Origin: Bacteroidales bacterium
GTDB lineage: Bacteria > Bacteroidota > Bacteroidia > Bacteroidales > UBA3663
DNA: 5,338 nucleotides
Direction of reading: 5' to 3'
NCBI GenBank assembly: GCA_004557315.1
Contig: SFEH01000132.1
Location: forward strand, 1 to 5,338
Shown here piece by piece: positions 1 to 5,338 of the stretch; within the stretch, counting starts at the first letter, position 1, and each line of letters opens with the position of its first letter. A program made the translations under genes and the position numbers. Below the pieces are notes generated by a model that saw only the letters and a list, made by a program, of their open reading frames with translations, made no database searches and had not been told where the DNA came from.

Positions 1-26
1 ATGATGCCATTTGTTAACGTTTTCAT
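1..26 (-). CDS. Possible start of a further gene (N-terminus only)
   Basis: Reading the minus strand, an ATG-AAA start lies 20 nt after the stop codon of the GH97 gene, and the frame stays open to the window edge, giving MKTLTNGI plus two bases. The A/T-rich leader before it resembles those of the esterase and GH97 genes, which also begin ATG-AAA, and the short gap fits an operon. Only about nine codons are visible, so neither product nor reality of the gene can be settled here. Chance occurrence of an ATG in A-rich DNA is the alternative. Confidence 0.4.
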
Positions 27-46
27 AAGCAATGATTATTATTGAA

Positions 47-1987
47 TTATTTAGTAACCATGACCATACCATCCTGTGATGGAATAGTCACTTTATACAA
101 GCCTTTAGCCTTGACTTTGACAGGAGCAACCGAAGGGTTGTTGCCTCCCGAGTAGAGCTGCACCTCCCTGCCCTTGAACATAGGAAGATCGAGATTGAGT
201 TTCAATGGTTCGCCAGTAGCATTGACAGCAGCAAGATACCACTTGTCGCCATTTCTACGAGCCATGACAACATATTTGCCTGGATAGCCATCGATAAACA
301 CAGTTTCGTCCCAAGTCGTTGGCACCTGCTTCATATAATCGATACATACGGCAGGGGCATCGGATATGTTATTTGGGACAAGAGCGAAGTTCTGGATAGG
401 ATTCTGGAAAAGAACAGTAGTAGCAAGTTCAAAGACATCGGTAGTCTTGCGATAGTTGCCTTTGTTTGGCTCACGATGTAAGCGTCGGCTCAAGAAACAA
501 CCACCAAACTCCATACATCCAATGGCATTGCGGATAAACGGATGCAGACAGGTATTGAGCGCCTCCATGTCACAACTACGCTGTGTGAAGTAAAGGTTCT
601 CACTGGCAAGCACAGCCTCACTGCCCACATAGTTAGGATACATGCGCTCCCATCCACGAGGGATGGTACAGCCATGGAAGATCACCATCAAGCCATTGTC
701 GTTGGCATCGCTCAAAATCTCCTCATACAACTGTATGGTAGGCTGCTTGTCACCGGCAAAGAAATCAACCTTGATACCCTTGACTCCCTGCTCCTTCATC
801 CAGCGCATCTCTTTCTTGCGAATGATGCTATTGTCCATGCGACTGATAGGGCCTTGCTCGATATCGTTCCAGTATCCACTTGAACTATACCACAAGAAGA
901 CATCAACATTCTTTGAATGAGCATATTTGATGAGATCCTCCATACGCTCATGACCAATGTTAGTGTCCCACCAGTTGTCAATGAGCACATACTCATATCC
1001 CATTGCAGCCGAGAAGTCGATATACTTGACCTGATCATCATAATTGATTGAACCATCCTGCCAAACAATCCAGCTCCACGTACCACGGCCGAACTGATAA
1101 TCAGTAGAGGCATCATACAGAGGCTTTACATAGTTCCATGGAACAGTAGTCTCGACAATAGGCTTGAGAGTATTGCCTACCGTGATCGTACGCCAAGGAG
1201 TAGAACCTGGAAGAGCGAATGCTGGCTCGACAGTGCCATTACCATTGAATTCCTCTGGCATAGGGAACTCAAGCTTATACACACCATCTTGATAATCAGA
1301 AAGACGCGAACCACAATAGCGGCTATCAACACCAGTCTCGCTGATCAGCACCCATCCTTCGGTCGGGGCATTGACATGGAAGAGACAAGGGAAAGTATAG
1401 CCATGGCCAAACTGCGATTTCTGGTCCATTGGAGCATCTATCACATAGTCTTCCTCATAGCTTGGCTTCGTGCGCTTCCAGCCTACCATAGCGTCACTCT
1501 GTGGGCAGATGAATGTAGTGGTACCCTCTGGCAGACGAAAACCTGTAGCCTCATCCATGACGCGCACGCTTCCTGTCTCGCCGTCTTTTGGCAGGAAATA
1601 TCTGAATGCCACATCATTGTCAGCCACCATAAACTCGACCTGCATCTGCTGCTTGTTGGCATTCTCAAGTGTCCATACAAGATGTGTAGCTTTATAACTA
1701 ACCGAACTTGCCTTGCTGCGGTTCATGGCATAAGTATCGGCAACTGTATCAATCTTGCAGTCAGTAACCTTCATGCCACGCGAAAAGTCACCGAAATTGG
1801 CTACCAAGCCCAATGGTGAAGCATCGAGCATAGGGGCATCGTTGAGCGTAATGCTATAGGTTGGCGACTCGGTACACTCGAGCTTAACTGCAAGCGCACC
1901 ATTAGGGCTCTTGACAACTGTAGGATTCTCTGCCATTACAGACAATGGTACAAGAGCAAGTGTCAAAACTGATAATAAGTGTTTCAT
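47..1987 (-). CDS. Secreted GH97 glycoside hydrolase, retaining-type (alpha-galactosidase/alpha-glucosidase family)
   Basis: Exo-acting alpha-glycosidase of family GH97, predicted to release a terminal alpha-linked sugar in the periplasm. Residues 1-19 form a signal peptide with a likely cut after VMA. The usual three-part layout is present: N-terminal beta-sandwich (about 24-285), catalytic TIM barrel (about 290-555) and C-terminal beta domain (about 560-646). The length of 646 residues is normal for the family. GH97 contains inverting SusB-like and retaining BT1871-like enzymes. Here Asp408 in KVDFF sits where the retaining nucleophile (BT1871 Asp415) is expected, and Glu463 lies 55 residues later, matching the 415-to-470 spacing recalled for BT1871's acid/base. 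Glu457 and Glu178 or Glu179 are candidate calcium ligands. The SusB base position appears to be Gly439 in the FHG motif, which argues against an inverting mechanism. The substrate (galactoside, glucoside or other) cannot be read from sequence. The start is an ATG-AAA directly before the signal peptide, 60 nt after the esterase gene, so co-transcription is likely. Confidence 0.93.
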   Translation of the reverse strand: MKHLLSVLTLALVPLSVMAENPTVVKSPNGALAVKLECTESPTYSITLNDAPMLDASPLGLVANFGDFSRGMKVTDCKIDTVADTYAMNRSKASSVSYKATHLVWTLENANKQQMQVEFMVADNDVAFRYFLPKDGETGSVRVMDEATGFRLPEGTTTFICPQSDAMVGWKRTKPSYEEDYVIDAPMDQKSQFGHGYTFPCLFHVNAPTEGWVLISETGVDSRYCGSRLSDYQDGVYKLEFPMPEEFNGNGTVEPAFALPGSTPWRTITVGNTLKPIVETTVPWNYVKPLYDASTDYQFGRGTWSWIVWQDGSINYDDQVKYIDFSAAMGYEYVLIDNWWDTNIGHERMEDLIKYAHSKNVDVFLWYSSSGYWNDIEQGPISRMDNSIIRKKEMRWMKEQGVKGIKVDFFAGDKQPTIQLYEEILSDANDNGLMVIFHGCTIPRGWERMYPNYVGSEAVLASENLYFTQRSCDMEALNTCLHPFIRNAIGCMEFGGCFLSRRLHREPNKGNYRKTTDVFELATTVLFQNPIQNFALVPNNISDAPAVCIDYMKQVPTTWDETVFIDGYPGKYVVMARRNGDKWYLAAVNATGEPLKLNLDLPMFKGREVQLYSGGNNPSVAPVKVKAKGLYKVTIPSQDGMVMVTK

Positions 1988-2029
1988 AATAAATGATTAG
2001 AAGAATGATGTTTGATTATATTTCGCTTA

Positions 2030-2037
2030 CAAATAAA
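2030..2037 (-). promoter_or_regulatory. Weak candidate Bacteroidota -7 element before the GH97 gene
   Basis: On the minus strand this reads TTTATTTG, one mismatch from the Bacteroides -7 consensus TAnnTTTG, and would start a transcript with a leader of about 35 nt before the GH97 ATG at 1987. A TTG that could serve as the -33 element is about 24 nt upstream, at the end of the esterase gene, which is wider than the usual 19-21 nt. The region is A/T-rich, so a chance match is quite possible. If real, it would give GH97 its own promoter inside the operon. Confidence 0.18.
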
Positions 2038-2047
2038 TAGGCAATCA

Positions 2048-3793
2048 TTATTCGCCGATACCAATGCCTTGCTCGCGAAGGAAATCAGCTACACGATCCA
2101 TCCAGTTATAGCTGCCTGTACCAGGTGAGGCAGTTCGCTGGAAGCAATGTTCACGTAGTGCAAGAGTATGCAGTTCGCTCTGGATGCCCATACTGCGCAT
2201 CTTCTCCCACACCTTGACAGAATTCATTGAAGCATATTCGTCGGCATCTCCATGGATAAAAATCATAGGAGCAGTCTTAAGGTCAAAGTTGAACTCTGGC
2301 ACGAGGATGTCATCGTCCTCATTGCCGAATTCGGTGTTGCCGCCATCGGCTCCATCGGTGAGCGCATAGGCTGGATAGATACCGATACCCCACTGCACAC
2401 TGCATGAAAGTTTGTCGATATCGTCGATCGGATTGTATGACTGCTGGAGCGAAGAAGTGACACCCATAAGCGTAAGATGTCCGCCTGCCGAACTGCCCAT
2501 GATGCCAATACTGTCGGGACAAAGTCCTCGAGATTCAGCTTCGCTGCGCATGATGCGTATGGCACGCTGCAAATCCTGCCAAGCATTGGTATGCTTTGCC
2601 AAGCCGCTCTCTGCCGACGGACGAGGAGTACGGTATTTCATCGTAACAACTGCCATACCACGGTCGTTCAGGTAGCGACGCATTGGTGTAACCTCAAAGC
2701 TTTCAGGACCATTACCATAGTATGCTCCTCCCGAATAAATAATCTGAATAGCGCGAGTCTTCAGCTCTTTAGGCATGTGCCATTCGATATATGGAGTACA
2801 CTGATTCTCCTGAAAATCAGGAGTCATGCCTGCTGGCCATAGTTCCTTCTGTTCGCTCTTCTCTTTTCTTCCCTCATCGCTCGTCACGCGGTCGTCGAGA
2901 GCCACTTCTGGCTGCAACTCTCCAAGGATGCCCAGCTGACGCAAGAACTCAAGACCTCTTTCTGTGCCAAAAACGCCATGGCCGCGATTAGGATAAAGAT
3001 GCAGTTCGGCTGGCACCTTATGACGACGTAGCTGACGGTAGATGAGAGTTGAGCCATTAGGCGAAAAGACATCGTTGCCGCCATGATGGAGCGACACGGG
3101 ACAGGTCTTTTCGTCAAACTTGAACACATCAGAAAGTCGTACGTCGATGCCATAACCCTGACGGCTCGCCATCGTACCGGTTTCTGCATCTGTAGTTACA
3201 TAGGCGGGTGCATGAGCAATGGCAAAATTGATGTGACATGGCACTGTATCGAGTGCATCTACAGCCTGATATGCCGGTGTCTGGGAGTTAGCTGCAAGAA
3301 GCATGGCTAGATGCGAACCAGCCGACATCGAGCATACACCTATCTTTTCTGGATCATAACCACGTTTCTTTGCTTCAGCTCTTACAATGCGTACAGCACG
3401 CTGGGCATCTTCCCAAGCGGTCTGATAGATCGGAAGACCTTCTGGACGAGGTGTTCGATAGACAAAGTTGACACACTGCAGACCAGCTTCGGTAAACATC
3501 TTGCGCCAATTGCGGATGTGATCCACGTCATAGCAATTCATGTACGAACCGCCAGATATCAGTATGACACATGCTCCCGTGCGAATATCTTCCGCAGGAG
3601 CATCATACCACTCAAGATATGGCATACGATGCTTGTCTGCCTTGAATTTTGGGTCACTCGCCTCATCTATCATTGCGGCAATCTGATGAGGCTGCGGATC
3701 AGGCATCTTTCCCTTTGGCCACACTGACTTGCGTTCCCAAGCCTGAAGACTGAGGGTGCAAAAAAGGAAAACAATAAACAGAAGCTTTTTCAT
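2048..3793 (-). CDS. Secreted double-domain alpha/beta-hydrolase (tandem carbohydrate-esterase-like domains)
   Basis: A 581-residue protein holding two homologous alpha/beta-hydrolase domains of the BD-FAE / acetyl-xylan-esterase-like type. Such enzymes hydrolyse acetyl or aromatic esters on plant or host glycans; the actual substrate is not determined. Residues 1-18 are a signal peptide (likely cut after LQA), with no valid lipobox. Domain 1 spans about 25-290: SGGSY oxyanion loop (80-84), nucleophile Ser157 in SMSAG, acid Asp241 in HHGGND, base His272 in RGHG. Domain 2 spans about 318-581: SGGAY (354-358), Ser435 in GSSAG, Asp518 in HGDAD, His549 in REHC. Serine-to-Asp spacing is 84 and 83, and Asp-to-His spacing is 31 in both, so both triads look complete. 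A charged linker (about 296-317) joins them. The start ATG-AAA-AAG lies 11 nt after the gltS stop, which suggests co-transcription and perhaps translational coupling. GH97 follows 60 nt downstream, supporting a joint role in glycan breakdown. Single-domain members are about 270-300 residues, so this is a fusion by duplication. Confidence 0.88.
   Translation of the reverse strand: MKKLLFIVFLFCTLSLQAWERKSVWPKGKMPDPQPHQIAAMIDEASDPKFKADKHRMPYLEWYDAPAEDIRTGACVILISGGSYMNCYDVDHIRNWRKMFTEAGLQCVNFVYRTPRPEGLPIYQTAWEDAQRAVRIVRAEAKKRGYDPEKIGVCSMSAGSHLAMLLAANSQTPAYQAVDALDTVPCHINFAIAHAPAYVTTDAETGTMASRQGYGIDVRLSDVFKFDEKTCPVSLHHGGNDVFSPNGSTLIYRQLRRHKVPAELHLYPNRGHGVFGTERGLEFLRQLGILGELQPEVALDDRVTSDEGRKEKSEQKELWPAGMTPDFQENQCTPYIEWHMPKELKTRAIQIIYSGGAYYGNGPESFEVTPMRRYLNDRGMAVVTMKYRTPRPSAESGLAKHTNAWQDLQRAIRIMRSEAESRGLCPDSIGIMGSSAGGHLTLMGVTSSLQQSYNPIDDIDKLSCSVQWGIGIYPAYALTDGADGGNTEFGNEDDDILVPEFNFDLKTAPMIFIHGDADEYASMNSVKVWEKMRSMGIQSELHTLALREHCFQRTASPGTGSYNWMDRVADFLREQGIGIGE
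2051..2842 (-). repeat. Second copy of the duplicated esterase domain (residues 318-581)
   Basis: Protein-level repeat unit 2. It opens with LWPAGMTPD and then TPYIEW, shares YRTPRP (387-392) and the AW-DLQRAIRI-RSEAE helix with unit 1, and carries the canonical GSSAGGHL nucleophile elbow (433-440). These blocks occur in the same order and at almost the same spacing as in unit 1. The divergence is too large for a recent DNA duplication. Confidence 0.85.
2924..3721 (-). repeat. First copy of the duplicated esterase domain (residues 25-290)
   Basis: Protein-level repeat unit 1. It opens with VWPKGKMPD and then MPYLEW, has YRTPRP at 112-117, the AWEDAQRAVRIVRAEA helix, and the elbow SMSAGSHL (155-162). 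The first elbow position is Ser where the usual GxSxG has Gly, and the position after the second Gly is Ser160 where unit 2 has Gly438. Confidence 0.85.
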
Positions 3794-3804
3794 TGTATTA
3801 TTAA

Positions 3805-4986
3805 TTAGATAATGTTGACAAAAAATGTGATTATCATACTGTTGATAAAATCAGAAAACATACTGCCCACTATCGGTATCAGCAGATAAGCCTTGACCGA
3901 CGGACGATATTTATCACATATCGCCTGCATATTGGCCATGGCGTTGGGCGTTGCTCCCATGCCAAAACCACAGAAGCCCGAGGTAAGGACAGCTGCATCA
4001 TAATCTCTTCCCATGACACGGAAAACCACGAAATAGGCAAAGGCAATCATGACTGCCAACTGAGCCGAAAGCATGAGCAGCAGAGGCAATGCCAGTTCTG
4101 CCAGTTCCCAGAGCCTGAGCGTTACCATGGCAATACCAAGGAACAGCGAGAGGCAGATGCCACCCATATCACTGATCTGATCAATAGGAATCGACAGCCT
4201 ATGAGAGAACTCGCTATAGTTGCGCATCACAGCAGCCACAATCATGCCTCCTATATATATAGGGAAGGTCATACCAGTGAGCGAAAGCAGATAGCTCACT
4301 ATGGTACCTATGCCAGAAGCCACAACAATCTGGAACACAGCGGTAGTATATGCCGAATCATGATGCTCGGCATGACTCTCCTGAATGATCGCTTCAGTCT
4401 CATCCTTCGCTGTGGCCAGGAGATGGAACTTCTCGATGAGACGTCGGCCTATCGGACCGCCAATGAGAGAACCTGCCACCAGTCCGAAGGTAGCAGCAGC
4501 CGTCGTAAGCGTTGTAGCCCCACTGACTCCCATTTCTTCAAGCAGAGGACCAAATGCACCAGCCGTACCATGTCCTCCCACCATCGGAATAGAGCCAGAG
4601 GTCATGCCAATCAAGCCAGCGAAGCCAAGGCTACGGGCAATACCTATCGATACAACGTTCTGAATGACAACGATCAATGCCACAAGAAAGACAAGCAGCA
4701 ACAACGGTCTGCCTCCTTGCCTGATAGTCTTGAAATTGGCCTGAAAACCGACCGATGTGAAGAAAAAGACCATACACACCTGCTTCATCGTATCATCGAA
4801 GCTGCACACTATCCATCCCGACATATAGCCAACGAGCGAGACGAGTGCAAAGAGCAAGCCTCCAATCACTGGAGAAGGGATGCAGAACTGCGACAACAGC
4901 CTGATTCTGCGTTTCAAGATATTGCCGACCCACAGAGCCACCACTGCCACTGCCAAGGTCTGATATATGTCAAGCGAGAGAGTCAC
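3805..4986 (-). CDS. gltS: Sodium/glutamate symporter, GltS (ESS) family
   Basis: Inner-membrane sodium-coupled carrier that by family takes up glutamate. The 393 residues match the roughly 400 of E. coli GltS. The sequence is a chain of hydrophobic segments in two related halves: about residues 8-185 and 213-393, separated by a hydrophilic loop (190-212, rich in E, D and H) expected in the cytoplasm. Hallmarks visible are CIPSPVIGGL (35-44), FFTSVGFQA (75-83), the glycine-rich GSIPMVGGHGTAGAFGP (131-147) and its second-half counterpart GFGMGATPNAMANM (340-353), which correspond to the paired re-entrant loops of the family. The start is a GTG at 4986-4984; the N-terminus LSLDIYQTLAVA then lines up with the start of E. 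coli GltS, and an in-frame stop 13 codons upstream leaves little room for another start. No Shine-Dalgarno is visible, as is usual in Bacteroidota. The esterase gene follows after 11 nt. No key motif is missing; that it carries a different acid than glutamate cannot be excluded. Confidence 0.93.
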   Translation of the reverse strand: MTLSLDIYQTLAVAVVALWVGNILKRRIRLLSQFCIPSPVIGGLLFALVSLVGYMSGWIVCSFDDTMKQVCMVFFFTSVGFQANFKTIRQGGRPLLLLVFLVALIVVIQNVVSIGIARSLGFAGLIGMTSGSIPMVGGHGTAGAFGPLLEEMGVSGATTLTTAAATFGLVAGSLIGGPIGRRLIEKFHLLATAKDETEAIIQESHAEHHDSAYTTAVFQIVVASGIGTIVSYLLSLTGMTFPIYIGGMIVAAVMRNYSEFSHRLSIPIDQISDMGGICLSLFLGIAMVTLRLWELAELALPLLLMLSAQLAVMIAFAYFVVFRVMGRDYDAAVLTSGFCGFGMGATPNAMANMQAICDKYRPSVKAYLLIPIVGSMFSDFINSMIITFFVNII

Positions 4987-5011
4987 GATATAGAACAGTA
5001 TTTGCGTTGTC

Positions 5012-5019
5012 GAAATATA
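5012..5019 (-). promoter_or_regulatory. Weak candidate -7 element before gltS
   Basis: In the A/T-rich 39-nt gap between the phosphatase stop and the gltS GTG the minus strand reads TATATTTC, one mismatch from TAnnTTTG. A TTTG lies upstream at 5035-5032, but only 12 nt away, not the usual 19-21. The element would give a leader of about 20 nt. The evidence is weak. The alternative is that gltS is read through from the phosphatase gene. Confidence 0.17.
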
Positions 5020-5025
5020 AATATA

Positions 5026-5338
5026 TTAGATCAAATCGTTATTTACCGAATCAACCAGTTCCGACTGTATCTTGGCATACTCCTTTGATCTCAAGAACTT
5101 ATCTATGAGTTTGATATGTTGCTCATTGTGCATGTCTGAACCAAGGTAATTGACATATCCATTGTTGAGCATCCAATAAACCATTTTTTTCGCAACATCA
5201 CCATAATATCCTGTGAATGAAAGGATATTACACTGAAACTCAACATTCATCTCCTGAAGATGATGATAATGGCTTCCATGCATACCAGCATAATAGAGAT
5301 ATCGTTCAGGATGAGCCAAGATGAGCGAATAGCCATCA
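5026..5338 (-). CDS. PHP-family phosphatase, CpsB/YwqE-like (C-terminal part, cut by window edge)
   Basis: C-terminal 103 residues of a PHP-domain metal-dependent phosphatase of the CpsB/YwqE type. In the family these dephosphorylate the bacterial tyrosine kinases that control capsule or exopolysaccharide assembly; full-length members are about 240-270 residues, so more than half lies outside the window. The frame is open to the last base: DGYSLI precedes LAHPERY, and this continuous block is the conserved family motif. The TTG at 5319-5317 is therefore an internal Leu codon, not a start. Visible metal-site candidates are the His of AHPER and the Asp and His of GSDMH, about 60 residues later; NILSFTGYYG between them also fits the family. 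The N-terminal HxH ligands are off the edge. Bacteroidota members are sometimes annotated as capsular polysaccharide or histidinol-phosphatase-like proteins. gltS follows after 39 nt; a functional link is not evident. Confidence 0.85.
   Translation of the reverse strand, partial: DGYSLILAHPERYLYYAGMHGSHYHHLQEMNVEFQCNILSFTGYYGDVAKKMVYWMLNNGYVNYLGSDMHNEQHIKLIDKFLRSKEYAKIQSELVDSVNNDLI

Noticed and set aside
1289..1819. Plus-strand open frame of 176 codons opposite the GH97 gene
   Set aside because: It is antisense to a well-supported coding region, with no recognisable domain and no leader like that of the real genes.
1988..2047. Possible terminator or small RNA in the 60-nt gap between the esterase and GH97 genes
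   Set aside because: No GC-rich inverted repeat followed by a T-run is visible on the minus strand; the gap is A/T-rich without stable pairing.
3311..3727. Plus-strand open frame of 138 codons opposite esterase domain 1
   Set aside because: It is entirely antisense to conserved esterase motifs, and its translation has no coherent pattern.
2048..3793. Two separate esterase genes fused by a sequencing error
   Set aside because: Only the first half has a signal peptide. The linker is a continuous charged segment in frame with no stop or start signal at the junction, so a true fusion is the simpler reading.
4201..5088. Plus-strand open frame of 295 codons opposite gltS
   Set aside because: It lies antisense to a clear GltS gene and past its start. 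Its translation is a hydrophilic mix rich in His, Arg and Ser with no domain pattern, which is what the reverse strand of membrane-protein codons gives.
5026..5319. Treating the phosphatase as a complete 97-residue protein starting at TTG 5319
   Set aside because: The frame continues upstream through DGYSLI to the window edge, and LAHPERY is one conserved motif, so the gene is truncated by the window and is not a small protein.

Overview
The window looks like chromosomal DNA from a Bacteroidota bacterium, most likely Prevotella or a close relative. The evidence is the gene content (a secreted GH97 glycosidase next to a secreted carbohydrate-esterase-like protein), the A-rich leaders in front of ATG-AAA starts, and the absence of Shine-Dalgarno sequences. 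The genus is an inference from gene style, not something the sequence proves.

Every supported gene lies on the minus strand, so transcription runs from high to low coordinates. In that order: (1) 5338-5026, the C-terminal 103 residues of a PHP-type phosphatase of the CpsB/YwqE kind, cut by the window edge. (2) 4986-3805, a complete GltS-type sodium/glutamate symporter with a GTG start. (3) 3793-2048, a secreted 581-residue protein made of two tandem alpha/beta-hydrolase (esterase) domains, 11 nt after gltS. (4) 1987-47, a secreted 646-residue GH97 glycoside hydrolase whose residues fit the retaining branch. (5) 26-1, a possible first nine codons of another gene running out of the window. Intergenic gaps are 39, 11, 60 and 20 nt. 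No gene-free stretch exceeds 300 bases.

The esterase and the GH97 enzyme both carry signal peptides and probably act together outside the cytoplasm: one removes ester decorations (acetyl or aromatic groups) from a glycan or oligosaccharide, the other releases an alpha-linked sugar. The symporter so close upstream suggests co-transcription, but its family transports glutamate, so a role in the same sugar pathway is not established. The phosphatase is a capsule/exopolysaccharide tyrosine-kinase partner by family and may belong to a different transcription unit.

I found no CRISPR array, tRNA, rRNA, insertion sequence or clear terminator. The most notable structure is the double-esterase polypeptide, whose two halves are clearly homologous but differ at the nucleophile elbow. 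I see no convincing evidence of an entirely new system.
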